Under the pieces are notes generated by a model, which was given only the letters and a program-made list of their open reading frames with translations, did no database searches and was not told the origin of the DNA. Below are positions 49,900 through 63,134 of a DNA stretch of 64,000 bases, one piece after another. The position numbers and the translations under genes are program-made. Source of the stretch: Epiperipatus broadwayi. Its lineage: Eukaryota; Onychophora; Udeonychophora; Euonychophora; Peripatidae. Location of the stretch: positions 186,001-250,000 of the forward strand of contig JAQFVV010006502.1 of NCBI GenBank assembly GCA_028023455.1, given 5' to 3'. Every line of letters begins with the position of its first letter. Positions within the stretch are counted from its first letter, which is position 1.

Positions 49900-50262
49900 A
49901 ACTAAAATTACTCATCTACAAATGACAAAAATCAGCCTGTTGCATCTAAGCATAACTCAGAAACTTCTCATTCATTCCTGAAGCCTCTAAATGTTTAACA
50001 TATAGAAATTCCTTTAAAGTTAATGTCATATATAGATCCTCCTATTAATCCACCAGGCAACCAACCTATCAACATTGCTTCTTACCAAAGACTCTTCTTT
50101 GCCTGGACTACACACCCTTTCCATATCCCCTTCCCATTTCATATGTATCCTCTTCCCTCTCACCATATTGTAATTGAATTTAATTTTGCCATGTAGTCAT
50201 CTCTTTGTAAATCTTTTAATAGTTGTGTATTTTGTCTTTTTGATTAATAAAAGCTTTCATCA
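49900..50262 (+). other. pyrimidine-rich segment with a polyadenylation-type signal
   Basis: Less AT-rich than its surroundings, with many CCCTTCC-type blocks and an AATAAA at about 50,246 followed by TCATCACTGAGAG. Could be an old 3' untranslated region or retroelement end; no frame supports either. Confidence 0.25.
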
Positions 50263-51560
50263 CTGAGAGAAAAAATATTTGCAATGAATCTTTTTTTTTT
50301 TTCGTTTCAAATGAAAAATATTTAATACTGTAGACCAAGAAGGTAAATTAAATGGTAATAAAATACTGACAATTTATAATTTCAAGAAAAGGAATGGCTA
50401 CATAATTAAAATCAAATGATAAATGCTTGAATAAACAGACTTATGATTATTTGCCAAAGATTTAGTAAGATCGTCTTAGCATATAGGTTAAACTTCTTTT
50501 ACAATTTTTATGCAGATTATTTACAATGGTAGTCCAAAAATAAATTAGTTTTATTTTATATCGTTTGAGATATGTAAGAATTGTCAAGTCTTTAAGGATT
50601 ATAATAACTTCAAATTTACATTTACATACAAATATACTCAGAAGAGAGACAAAAACATTTATATCAGTTGTGGAAGTAAAGACTACACAATGATAAGCCA
50701 TTTCCAACTGTTAGTTCTCAGTATATAATATTTTCCTCAAATTAGATTCCATGAAGGAAAAGTTTTATTGATAAAGCTTAGAGATACTTTACATAATTCT
50801 GATAGTATTTAGAACACTATTATGAAAAATTGAAATGGAAAAAAAATATTAATGTTAGCACAGATGTAATAAAGTACAATCTAATGTATTATTAAATGAA
50901 TACTCAGTCTAAAATAATTAAAAAATCATCTCTTTTATTTCTATTGTATGGTGTGTTAAGTCCAGCTAATGGTATACCTCACACAACTAACTATTAGAAT
51001 TTAGATAATATATATCTATTATTAAATTAAGCATCAGATAAATGACCACCACAATATATTTATGGCAGAATTAACAATCCTCAGTTAGCTAAATCATCAT
51101 TTATCATGTCATCATCATCTTGTTTGGTATTTATCTATACCAATTATTACAATTTAATTAACAAGTGCCAATTTTTTCACTTATTTTTTTGACATCATCT
51201 TATTTAGATAAATGCTCTAATGATTATTAGTAATTAATTTGCTGGGCAAAAGATTATTATATAATTTTTAGCCAGATATAATTTTTAAATTTTGTGCTCT
51301 TAATTTAACTATCCACTCTCTTTATCTCCCATGTATAATATCTTTGATATACTTAAAATTTTTATTTCACACAAATATATGAAAGGATAAATGAGTCTCA
51401 AGATGCATTTATGGTTAAATTAACATATGTTTTTCAGTTATTCCACATGCTTAAAAATGCAATTTAAGGATAATTTACTTTTTCAAAAGTCTGTGTTGTG
51501 TGTGTGGAGAAATAAAAGTTTTGAAATTATCTAATACGTTATAGTTGGGAAAGGAGAAAT
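50263..51560. other. unassigned AT-rich sequence
   Basis: Nothing recognised. Confidence 0.4.
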
Positions 51561-51568
51561 AGAATTAA

Positions 51569-51629
51569 ACTGTTGATACTATGTAGCTGCATTTACTTTT
51601 ATCAAATACAGCCACATAACATCAACAGT
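51569..51629. repeat. 61-bp hairpin
   Basis: ACTGTTGATACTATGTAGCT at the left pairs with the end AGCCACATAACATCAACAGT across a loop near 51,594-51,604; few mismatches, arms about 26 bp. A small foldback of unknown origin. Confidence 0.7.
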
Positions 51630-52491
51630 ATAAAATTTATATTTGGGATAAAATGATACAAAAATCGTTAGCCTTATAAATGATTAGTAATTTATATTTT
51701 AAAGATATTGTAAAATGAGTGAGTACAAGAAATTTAGCACTTGCATATTGATAAATATTGAACAATGATAATGAAGTCATTGGCGGTGCTGTGACCTGAA
51801 TTAATTAAAAAGTACTGGTTCATCCAAAATTGCATCTTGAGATAATTTACATTTTGTGGATATATATATTTATTTAAGTGAAGTGAGTGTGATGAAATAA
51901 AAAATTCGAGTATATTCAAATCGCTGAAATTTATATATCACATTTTATATTTGAAGGTTTTTTTTTTTTAAAATAAACTAATGGATCTGTAATTTTAAAA
52001 AATTCAAAACTTTTAGCAGACAGGATTTTATAATGTGCAAATTTTTCTAAGTAAGATTGGTGAGAACTGGCCTATAGTATCACCATCTATAACTTACAAT
52101 CACTTTTCCTTAATTCTATAAATTCTACTCAAATAAGTTTATCCATTAACTAAATTTGCAGTTTTTCAATAGATTAGTTTTGTAATGAAAGTCGACACAC
52201 TAAAAAGTATAATCCGTTGTGAACAATATTATAAGCAAGCTGACAGAAAAAAAAAATTAATAAGAAAAATGGATGATTTAATTTTATAAAAGCATAAAAA
52301 TAGTTCATGAATTTTATTAATAATAAAAAGTGTTTTATTAAATTTGCAAAGAATGCAAAAACTATTAAATAAATACTTGTTTCGATGATAAAACATAAGT
52401 AGAAATATTTTATAAAAAGTTTCATGTCTATGTTAAAATTGAATTTTATATAGACATAAAAGAGATACACATATATTACACACTGTGTGCA

Positions 52492-52496
<5 letters not shown>

Positions 52497-52544
<48 letters not shown>
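52497..52544. repeat. (TA)n microsatellite
   Basis: Uninterrupted TA tract between short CA/GT-containing flanks. Confidence 0.95.
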
Positions 52545-52548
<4 letters not shown>

Positions 52549-52779
52549 TTATACATGTACACACATACATATACGTATACCCAATAAAAAGACAAACTAT
52601 AAAAATATAATAATTCAATTAGTTTAATTTGCTTCCGTTTTTTGAAACATTTTATTAATGATATAAAGTATTGCTTCTTTTGTGTAGACCCAGTAATACA
52701 GTTATGTAATTTAGTCTTCCTAAGCTTACAGTTTGGGAATATCCTTGAGGGATAATTCCTGACAAGAAAATCTTTTAAC

Positions 52780-54225
52780 CTGCAGTGGAAGCACTGTGGC
52801 AGTACACCCGAAAACATATTATTAGAGGGGCTGATTCTGCACAGTGGATTGTGGGAATGCCTGTAGGTGATACTCTCTTATTGAGGGTAATTCAAAAAGG
52901 CACAGAATTTGTGAGTACAGGAATGTTTGCCCTTTTCTCAAGAACATACTTAAAGTTTGATATTATTCCATAGGGTCTGAGGATTTTTTGAAGATCAAAT
53001 TGATTAAAACTCAGATAACAATTTCGAATATGGTCATTCAATATCATCGGCCTATTCATGTCAATTGTACATAAAAATTTTATTATCAATGAATTCCATC
53101 ACTCCTTGGAATATTTTCTTTTGAGTGGGATCATGGCATTCCACAATTACATAATGGTTGCTTGGATGACTTAGTATTTTGTACACATGAATCCATAAAT
53201 TTTTTGCTGTGATTTGGCTACAGAATTTATCAAATCAAGAAAAAAGTAAACAGTCACAACCAATTAAGCCAGAGTTATCACAGCCTTCAAAACAAATGAT
53301 TCACATAATTCCACAGTCATTGGAGATAACACCTTGGGCAGCTATGAATTCTGGCACAGACTCAAATTCTTACATAATGTTAATGGAGTCTGCAGTCATG
53401 ACTACTGACAAAAATAAGAGAAAGGTCCACAATCAAAAAGAAATGCCAGCAACTCTCTTTGCAACTCAATAGTTCAAAAGATAGGGAAATTGAGTAACAG
53501 TTCCTTGGATGCTGATTCACCAGACAGAAATATAAAAGGAAAGAAGTATAAGGTCAGCATCCATGATGAAGAGTCGATTGTGCCCCAGCATTTAACTGTC
53601 TCTGATAGTATGGAGGAGAATTTCATTCAGAAGTTGATGTTAAAGAACAAGGAATCCATAGATCAGACAATGATCCTTTTGGAGGTCTCTGAAACAAATG
53701 AAACACAAAGTGAGGGACTTCTTCATGACAAGAATTTAGAACATAATGTAAAATTGACAAATTGAATCTACAACTAAACAATCTAGAAACCACAGTTTCT
53801 GATGAGCTAGATGAAACAGATTTCAGTGTTTACTTTGACCAAGATCGATACCTAGTGATCAATGATAAATATAAAGATAGATGGGGGCAAAACAGATTTG
53901 AAATATGGTTGTGACTTGTCATCACTTCAGATATAAAAGATAAAGATATTAAATGTGATTCACAGCAGAGTTAAATAAGAATTTTAATAAGGATAGGGTA
54001 ATTATGCAAGGAACCCCTCAGCATGCAATTTACCCTGAGAGGACTAAGTGGTCTACTGCACCTCAGAGAAGAACCTGGACAGTGGACATTTCACTGATGC
54101 CAGCCACAGGACACATATGGACAGAGTTTTTTATGAACTCTTATGGTTTAGACTTGCATGTCTTTGAGAATTTTGGCCATTGGAATCCAGGTTTGAGCTA
54201 GAAATAACTTGCATCTTGGGTTCTT
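52780..54225 (+). pseudogene. unidentified decayed coding region
   Basis: A stretch with higher GC and more coding-like composition than its surroundings. Open pieces: 52,785-52,973 (QYTRKHIIRGADSAQWIVG), 53,209-53,472 (Ser/Gln/Lys-rich start, then MNSGTDSNSYIMLMESAVM), and 53,490-53,765 (acidic, with KKYKVSIHDEESIVPQHL). The last continues after a frameshift near 53,760 as 53,762-53,914 (SDELDETDFSVYFDQDRYL). A further piece lies at 54,004-54,201 (RRTWTVDISLMPATGHIW). A splice-acceptor-like TTTTAACCTGCAG precedes 52,784 and GTAGGTGATA follows at about 52,863, but a multi-exon live gene is not supported. I recognise no family. A processed pseudogene or an old transposon gene are both possible. 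Confidence 0.4.
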
Positions 54226-55410
54226 AAGTGTATTGTGACAAGGGTCTAAGGTCAATAGTCAATTATTGAATGAATTGAGATGACTGATGAAAATGAATCT
54301 ATTATTATTTGTAATTTGTTTGTAACATAGGGTGCTTATTAATATCATATCATTGTAGATCACATCATTTGATCATGTCAGTTTAAAAATTTATTCTGAG
54401 ATAATGAAGTTCTATGGGGTAAAATTACATCAAAATCAAAATATGCATTGTGAATCATAAATAAATTTAGTTTATCACTGTATGTAAACATGTAAATTCA
54501 AAATCTAATAAATCTTTTTGAATTAAAAAAAATATTTTATTAATCACGATGCATTAATTATTATCACATTTTAGTCAATGCTAAAAAAATTATCAATTGC
54601 TCTCTAATTTTAATTGGAGGAATTGATATTTATTAACTTCTGCCAAATCATAAATGAAAACAATTCTTTAGTAGTATTATTACTAAATATGTAGTGCTTT
54701 TGTTTTTAATAGTCCATTCTTATATAACGTAATTAGTCCAAATAATTAGCGTATATATAATAGAATATCTCTGATAATATATATATATATATATATATAT
54801 AACGCTAGAGGTTAAAACTATAATACCATACAATAAATATTTAAAATACTCTTTAACCAAGCATAAGACTTGCAAAACAAATTGCTTTAATTAAGGTAAC
54901 CATACTCATTTTACCAATACAGCATTGGCTTTCTGGGCATTGTTCTTGGTTAGTTGTGAAATGTAACCAGTACAGTTTAGAAATTATAAGTACGTTTTTT
55001 ATTAAAACTGTTTTTTTCTAATGCTACATTTGATTCTTTTGTAAAGACAAAAAAAGATAAGTATATTCCATAATATTTTTTCAAATTATATTCTAGGATC
55101 ACATGCTGTCTGAGCTATGTCACATGTCCTGATGATTAGAAAAGAGAAAACAGATGTGTCTAAGGTAGCAGATCATGTATGTGCCAATGAACATATGTTC
55201 AATTGGGAAAATACAAAAATATTGGATAGAGAAGAAAAGGTATAAAAAAGAACCTCATATGACAATGGCAAAAAATTTCATAAGCCAACCTAGTGTGACT
55301 ATACATAATGTATGGAAATCACTAATCAACTCTGCTCTTAGGAAAAAGTGGAGAAATCAGGAGGAACCTCATAGATAAGTATATGAAACTTCTACAGACT
55401 GTTGTCTTTG
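54226..55410. other. unassigned AT-rich sequence
   Basis: Only a (TA)n tract at 54,778-54,800; the 67-codon frame at 55,175-55,378 (Lys-rich) has no motif. Confidence 0.4.
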
Positions 55411-55690
55411 GCAGGATGACTCAGTTAGTTAAAGCATTACCTTAAAATTCAATACTCAAGAATCTAAGGATCCGTGTTTGAATTCCATGCTAATACTGTC
55501 ACTGGTCATGCCAACAATACCTGAAGAAGAGGAGAGAATAATACCTCTCGAAATGTTGTGCATATACTAACCTGTTTGATGTGCTATTACTAACAGTTGA
55601 ATGTATTTGTTTTTCTAAAGACATTCAACACACATATTAGATGATAGAATTAGTCCAATATAGAAATACAATTAGAACACCATCATCACA
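55411..55690 (+). mobile_element. R6 tRNA-derived SINE with hammerhead-like core
   Basis: The head carries an RNA polymerase III A-box-like TGACTCAGTTAGTTAAAGC (55,417-55,435) and a B-box-like GTGTTTGAATTCC (55,474-55,486), about 40 bp apart, as in a tRNA. The body has TACTGTC (55,494-55,500), CTGAAGA (55,521-55,527), a stem AGAGG/CCTCT and GAAA (55,550-55,553), the order of a hammerhead ribozyme with a substituted core. The 3' part (55,545-55,690) recurs in reverse at 5,480-5,665. Confidence 0.65.
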
Positions 55691-56865
55691 AACTTTCTGG
55701 AAAACACTCATTTAAATAATTTTTGAGAATCTTATTTATGAATTATCTTAGTAAAACTTGTTTGTATCTAAATAAGTTTGTATTACATATACACACATTA
55801 CATAGACTTTGTTTAGATCATTTATAACTATATGCCATGTACTATATTATAAAGCATAGTAGTGGATTATGTAGACACAGTTTATATAAGTATATAATAT
55901 AATTAATTAACAGATTATAAAGAAATTTATAATTTATCAGTTATAAATATTACATATATTATAACTTAAGCATATCAAAATTATCAAAGCTTCAAAAATA
56001 TTAATTTCCATTTTTATAGGCTTTGGTTTTTACAGATGTCTTCAGTGAAGTTATTTTCATTGAATTTAATAGTTCACAGTTATCAGCTTCACTGAAATTC
56101 ATAAGAAAGGTTCATCTTGCATTCATTAAATAAATTAGTTCATGATAAATTTATATATCATATTTATAGAATGCTCAAGAGTATTGACAAACAGGGTTAT
56201 TTTCAGCCATGACCAAATCTATTTCTGCAATTTCTTCCTATAGTAATTCAATTATCAAGACTGACTGAATATTTTGTATGTTGTTGCCATTGAAAATAAT
56301 TTGATAGTAATAATTCTAAATAAGTGTGATAACATATATTAAAATCTTATGTTTTCTTGAAAATGAAGCAAATGATAGAATTTGTGGTCTAAGATAATAT
56401 GTATGCTTAATAATTAATGTTGTACAAAGTTCACAAAGTTCATTTTCTAAATAAAATATCCAGTTTAATGTTATTGTTATGAATATTTAATAAAAAAAAA
56501 ACATTATGATTGACTTTAATAGCTTAATTTAGGTTATCATATAAGGACAATTTTATCACTGAAAAATCTACAATATCTAGTAAATCACAAATTAAATTTA
56601 TAAATTTTTTAATTTTTAACTAAAAAAATAAATGATCTTATAATTATCTAAAATAGTTGTCTCTCTACAACCCGCCCCCCCCCCTTCTAAGATTTTTACA
56701 TTAAAATTAGAAATTTATGATTTAACCAAATCTCTAATCTAGACAATTTCTTTTACATAATGAATTTAAGTTTCAATCATTGTTTACTATAGCAGTATAT
56801 AGATCATACAACAATATATTTGTTTACATCCTGTAGATAGTGTTTAAATACTTAATATAGAGAGC
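55691..56865. other. unassigned AT-rich sequence
   Basis: Contains a poly(C) tract at 56,683-56,694; otherwise nothing recognised. Confidence 0.4.
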
Positions 56866-56869
56866 ATAC

Positions 56870-57160
56870 CAATAGCTCAAACAAGCTCTTATTTAATAAG
56901 TGCAGTATGAGAAAATATTTAAAATCTCTATCTACAATATTCTTATTTCCAGACCAATTAGTTTCAAGCTAATGGCTCAACTTAGCAAGGAGATAGAACA
57001 TTCAGACACTAGATCTAAAATATCAACTCAAAACCCAGCACTTATTTAATATGTAACTATTTCATCTTTGCAAATACAAACTTACATATTTGTAAATGCA
57101 AGCTTTTTAAAAGCAATGCCATGTTTCATGTATGACTTGCTTTATTGTTTAAATACTTTA
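56870..57160 (+). repeat. R3 interspersed repeat, copy 2
   Basis: Direct match to 7,022-7,330, with AATAGCT.AAACAAGCT at the start and CATGTATGACTTG at the end. It ends about 140 bp before R4 copy 3. Confidence 0.65.
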
Positions 57161-57300
57161 CTCAATTTTCAAACTGAAAATTGGAAAAAATGTAAAGGAT
57201 GTAAACATATTTTGTTGTATTTAAGTTGTTAATGACACTTATTTATATATTTACCATCATCACATGATCATCATCTCTTATGCTAGCACATAACTGTTAT

Positions 57301-57634
57301 TAAACAGGCAAAACTTACCATATAGTAGTGTCACCCTGTACCAACCAAAGTAATCAATAGATGCCATAAGGCTTGTGCATAAAATCCCCATCTAGTTCCT
57401 TCTCATCCAATATCCTCAGACTAGTTATAAAAGGTGGCTGCTGGAGGGTTGCATTAGCTCCTAAGATCTAGGTGCAGTGCTCTCAGATCCAAGGCTCATC
57501 ACTGTTGAAGGCTACAAGCCAGAAACTAGTCTGGGGAGGTTGGATGAGTAGGCACTAGATGGGGATTTTATGCATCCATTGATTACTCTGGTTGGCACAG
57601 GGTGGCACTACTATATGGAGAGTTTGCCTGTTTA
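57301..57634. repeat. R4 hairpin repeat, copy 3 (full)
   Basis: The left end TAAACAGGCAAAACTT pairs with the right end AGAGTTTGCCTGTTTA. Arms of about 125 bp share TAATCAAT.GATGC and CATAAAATCCCCATCTAGT. The central part includes GGAGGGTTGCATTAGCTCC and is longer than in copy 2, while the conserved loop-side word AGAAACTAGTCTGGGG is present. TA dinucleotides bound the outermost bases. Confidence 0.8.
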
Positions 57635-57999
57635 TTTATCATCATGTTGAGCATAATTCAAAAAACTATGATTTTCCATAAAAAATAATTAATATATCCA
57701 TATAGTTAAAACTATTGATGCTTTGATATATAAATATGCACATATATGCATATATAATCATTTACTATGCTAAAAGAAATAAATGTAACTAATCAAATTA
57801 TTTCACAACATTTTTAATATGAGCTTCACATTCTCATAAGTTTTGAACCTAGTGATAAACCACTGATTGACAGATGTGACACAGTGTAAACACCCAAATC
57901 TCTCTAACCATAAATAATAACCTTATTTTTTGTTTGAATATTGTGATTCCAAACTTTTAGGTATTGTAGCTTAAAATGTTTTTGATCTTTTTAAAATTG

Positions 58000-60325
58000 C
58001 TATGAAAGACAAATGAAAGATGAAAGGGTTGTAGGTAAATTTGGTTATGGTGCTAGAAATGAGAGAGATCATAGACTTGTGGAGTTTGAAAAAAAAGAAA
58101 ATCTTTATATTATGAATTTTTTTTTTTTTTAGAAAGATGTTAAATGGAAATGGACATGGAAGCATCCAAATGAAGGAACAGCAGAAGTGAATTATATTTT
58201 GACTAACAGAGAATACATATTTTAAGATTGTAATGTCCTTAATAAATTCAACACAGAATTGATTAATAAGATGTAAGATAAGTGGTAATGCAAAAATAAA
58301 GAGACAAAAATTATTAAGGAAAACAATATTCAGAGTTGATATTCCTAATCTTCAGAAATATTCTAATGAATTTAAATTGGAACTTGCAAATCGTTTTTAA
58401 ATATTAGCAGATTTTGAACATAATTGAGATTTGAATGAAATTAATAGGAAAATAACTGATATACCTTTAAAAACTACAACAAAAAAAGCTGGTAGAAAAA
58501 AACAGGAATTGACCAATAAAAATTCCACTGAGAGTACAAAATTTATGAAAAAAAGAAGGAATATGAAAATATATAAAAATGATGCAGTAAAAAGTATTGA
58601 ATATCTTGAATTTTATAAAATGGTGTGAAAAAGAGTTGATAATGATATAAGAAAGTATAATTGTGAACTAACAAGAAAAGCCATAAAAGAGTATAAAATA
58701 TTTTGGTATTAGTAGGAAAATTATTTCTGAAACTATTACTAAAAGGAGAGATGACACCATAAAATGTTTAGAAGATTTCTATCAAGGATTATATGGTAAT
58801 AAAGAACAAGTATCTCTTACAACTATTATATCTTCTGAATTCCTCAGGATTTTAAATAAAGAAGGGAGATATGCAATTAAATTTATAAAGAAGGGAAAAG
58901 CTCCAGGTAACGGTGGAATTATAAACAATATCTTAAAAGAAGCACGTGAAAAAATAGGATTTTTTTGGGAAAAATTATATAACAAATATCTAAATAATAA
59001 AGATGTACCAGATGATCGGAAAAAATGCAGTATTAATATTAATATTTTAAAATGGTAATAAAGTAGATATTAGAGGTTACAGATTTATAAGTCTTTTATC
59101 AGTTTTATCTCAAAATTTTTACCAAGATAATTACAAATTATTTAAAGAGAACTTTGAATTTTAAAAGGACATACTGAATTTAAAAGTTGTTTTAGTATTG
59201 TGGATTATATCCAAGTATTGAGAGAAGTTATAGAAAGAACCAATAAATATGGGCCACCATTATGCTTTGGATTTGTAAATTATGAAGACATTTGATTGTA
59301 CAAGCATTTCTTCAATGATTAAAGCATTGGATCATCAAGGTATAGACCTAGGATAATGTCATATTCTGAAGAATATTTATAAAAATGCAATAGCAATAAT
59401 TAGATTATAAAACAATATCAGGAAAGTTAACATTGAGAAAGATGTAACATGGATGACTCCATATCTCCAAAACTTTTTCCAGCATTGATGCTAGAAGTAT
59501 TTTGTGAATTAAAATATGAAGCTAAAGAAATAAAAGTAATTTAGATTTTTCAGATGATGTAGTTGTTTTTGCAAATAATGCTTCAGAGCTTCAGAAAATA
59601 TTGCAAGAGGATCAGATGAAAGTAAAAAGATATGACTAAAGGTAAATGTTAAAAAAAAAAAACTAAAGTAAGGTTCAATGATTTTTTCAAAATACGAAAA
59701 TAAAGACTGATAATGATGAGCTAAAAGAAGTTAACAATAACAAATACATTGGTCACATTAGTACTACAGATGGAAACATAATGGATGAAGTTAATCATAG
59801 AATTCAACTTGGCTGGAGTGCTTTTGGTAGAAATAATTTAATATTAAAAGAAAATATGCTTATGTGATTAAAAAGAAAGGCTTTTAATCTATCTGTTTTG
59901 CCAGTTCTTGCTTATGGATCTGAGACTTGGACACTTAACAGAAAAGCAATAGAGACTTCAGACCACTCAAAAAAAGTATGGAGAGATGCATGTTAGCAAT
60001 AATAAGAAAAGGTCAAAAATGGAATACATGAGTATGAGAACAAACAGACATTACCGACATCATTGAAAAAATTGAGAGACTGAAGTGAAGTTGGGCAGGA
60101 ATATTTCTAGAAGAGATGATAATAGGTGAACAATTTAAATAAACTAAATTCCAAGAGATTATAAAAGACCCAGAAAGAGATCACATGTGAAATGGATGGA
60201 TGAAATAAGAAAGTGTGCAGAAGTGTTTTTGAGAAAAGAGGCTAGAGTTTAGAGAAGATGGATTTAACTTAGAAAGACCTTTATCTTGAAGTGGATTGAT
60301 AATGATTGACAATGATGACAATAAT
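58000..60325 (+). mobile_element. RTE-type LINE, longest remnant
   Basis: Begins inside the apurinic-type endonuclease (KFGYGARNERDHRLVEF at about 58,030; WKWTWKHPN at 58,143-58,170, with the IDY catalytic Asp position read as VNYIL). RT follows: KKGKAPGNGGI at about 58,890, a decayed middle, FSDDVVVFA near 59,552 in place of FADD, and DGNIMDEVNHRIQLGWSAFG at about 59,770. The end has VLAYGSETWTLNRKA near 59,905 and PRDYKRPRKR near 60,155, closing with TGATAATGATTGACAATGATG at 60,295-60,320. Many stops and frameshifts; dead. Confidence 0.9.
58431..58628 (+). pseudogene. RTE linker between endonuclease and RT
   Basis: A Lys-rich open stretch (AGRKKQELTNKNSTESTKFM) sits where RTE proteins have a basic linker between endonuclease and reverse transcriptase domains. 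It is part of the RTE relic, not an independent gene. Confidence 0.5.
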
Positions 60326-60845
60326 ATTCACATATATATAATTGGTTTTAAACCTTTTGAAGCAATATCATAGCACATTACAATGGACAATTTCTAATCA
60401 ATTACAATGGAAAGATTACATACTCCATTTTAAAAATTGTATGAATATTATTATACTGGAAAAATAAATAAAATAATTCAAACTTATTTACAGCATTTTT
60501 TGATATAAGATTCGCAGTCATATAAGCCGTTGAACTCATGAAAAAAATATTAGATGTTTTTCACTATACTATATCTCCCAGATATATGAACACTTGAATG
60601 TATCAACCAAAAATAATAGTCTGTCTTTAAATTCTGTAAGTGTAACCTTGCTGGTATTAAACTTTTATCATATTTTCATTCATATATTATTATTAATCTT
60701 TTAGTGTAATATCACATAGCACTTAATATAAAAGAAATCAATCTGTTATCTTTTTTAGTAAATAGCAGCTTATTAAAATGTGGAACTTATATCAAGAATG
60801 TTGGGAATTAATCTCATTGAGAACATTTGTTTCTTAAATCTAGTT
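60326..60845. other. unassigned AT-rich sequence
   Basis: Nothing recognised. Confidence 0.4.
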
Positions 60846-60849
60846 CTTA

Positions 60850-61240
60850 ACTATTACATATATTTATCTATTTATCTGCATAACTATATATCTATCTTAT
60901 CTAACTATGTACCTACTTACCTATTTACTTATCTATGTATCTTCTATCTATTTAACACATCTGCTTATTTCCCTATTTACCTAGTTATTTAGCAATCTGC
61001 TTATCTATCTGTCTGTATACTTCTCCATCTGAGTTCCTCCAACTCAATCTGCCTGTGTACATTTGATTATAGACCTAAATCTATCTATTTATCTGTCTAT
61101 TTATGTGACTGTTTATCTATCTGACTATTTATCTATCTAATTACATATTTATTTATCAGAATATCTTACTATATCTGTGTTTATTAATTTCCCTGCTATC
61201 AACCTACCTGACACATACTTATCTATCTATAAGTATGTCT
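60850..61240. repeat. degenerate (ATCT)n-like region
   Basis: Recurrent TATCTAT, CTATTTA and CTACCTA words with substitutions and indels throughout: an old, eroded tetranucleotide array next to the intact one at 61,361. Confidence 0.65.
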
Positions 61241-61343
61241 GTCTAATTGATTATTGGACAGTTTGACCATCAATATAACTATTTCAATGAATATAACTAT
61301 TTGGGGCTCTCTGTCTGTATCTCTCTTTATGTTTGCCTACCTC

Positions 61344-61801
<458 letters not shown>

Positions 61802-61919
61802 AGATATCTTCAAAAAATTTATTTTATGGCTTATTAGATGCCATCTCATTTTTACAATTTTTGTAGCAATTTTAAAAATTACAGTTTCCTAACTAATTTT
61901 AACTATTTCCTCCATTACA

Positions 61920-62560
61920 GAAGATTTATAAAAAAACATAGATCTTTGCTGTCCTGTCTGTAATAGACAGGAAGAAATCTTTGAGCATATGATTCTATCC
62001 TGTACAGGCTTGACATCTGTAAGGCTAATGATAGCCCAAAATACCTCAATGGACTATTATAAGATGCTGTGTATTAAAGATTGCATGAAAGACCGAAACT
62101 TCACTCACATAAGAATATCGACTTTTATTATATACTCACTGTGGATAACTAGATGCAAAATAACCCTCAATATCCCACCACTGAATGCAAAGGCAATATT
62201 CATCAGTACTTTAAACAAGATTTAAAAAAAGATGAAATTATATCAACAAAATTACTTTATGAGAATACTTGGAGTCTGTTCAAAATCCACAGCATCCCAA
62301 CATTCCTATAATCATTCATGAAAGGAACTGAACCTTTCTCTTCAAACCACATATGAAATAGAAATCATTTTGCTAAGGCAGCTGACCTTCTTGAACAACA
62401 AAATAGCAAGAAACCAAGTGTTCCAAATGGACTACTTAAAACACTCAGAGCCTTCTCTATTAAAGTTAATTTGTATTATTAAAAAAAAAAAAACACTGGC
62501 CAACTATTGCCTTCTTCCTGTTCCCCATATGTATATAACCATATTATCTTTTTTACTCAC
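61920..62560 (+). pseudogene. LINE 3' fragment with C-terminal zinc-knuckle-like motif
   Basis: The frame through 61,944-62,225 reads CCPVCNRQEEIFEHMILSC, a C-x2-C-x8-H-x4-C arrangement found after the reverse transcriptase in several LINE groups (zf-RVT type). It is followed by IIYSLWITRCKITLN, matching the aromatic LW..R pattern that follows this knuckle. After a stop near 62,223, more open stretch leads to a poly(A) run at 62,480-62,492. A different LINE family from 301-1652, whose knuckle is CKLC. No RT core is present. Confidence 0.55.
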
Positions 62561-62569
62561 AATATAAAC

Positions 62570-63015
62570 ATATATATGCAGAATGACTCAAAAGAGTAAA
62601 TGTAATAATTTTTTATAGCAATAATAAAATTCTTTTTGAAAGTAAAGTAACTAATTTTAACAATACACACGTACACAAAGTTAACTTTTAAAAGTTATCT
62701 TTAGAATATTTTGTACTTTATGTTCATAGCAATGAGGTTTTACTTATAATATGGTTGTTTAGTAAAAAGAAGCTCTAAGAAACCTGCATAACACTACAGG
62801 TAACTATATAATATACACTTTAATCTCTGTGGCCATAAATATAAATATTTTGTTATAGTATTGTATAATCATACATTAGAGGGAAGGTCTCCTGATGATT
62901 TGTATTTTAATCTGAAAAAGGTAGGTAATTTGGTAATGTCATGTGTATTTATATGACTCAAATTCCCCGTAAATATTCCATGCTCTTTGTTAAGAAATGA
63001 ATGATGTTTATATAA
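62570..63015. other. unassigned AT-rich sequence
   Basis: Nothing recognised. Confidence 0.4.
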
Positions 63016-63020
63016 TAGAG

Positions 63021-63134
63021 ATACTCATTTTGAGGGACTGATTATACAATAATAGGAGAGAGATGAAATAAAATACCATACTCATTTTGAGGGACTGATT
63101 ATACAATAATAGGAGAGAGATAAAATAAAATACC
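63021..63134 (+). repeat. 57-bp tandem duplication, two copies
   Basis: Two adjacent 57-bp copies starting ATACTCATTTTGAGGGACTG (63,021 and 63,078), differing by one base (GATGAAAT against GATAAAAT). Recent. Confidence 0.97.

Noticed and set aside
62893-62918. CTGATGA...CTGAAA as a hammerhead ribozyme
   Set aside because: The intervening sequence forms no convincing helix II and there is no upstream cleavage triplet with helix III; expected by chance in AT-rich DNA.
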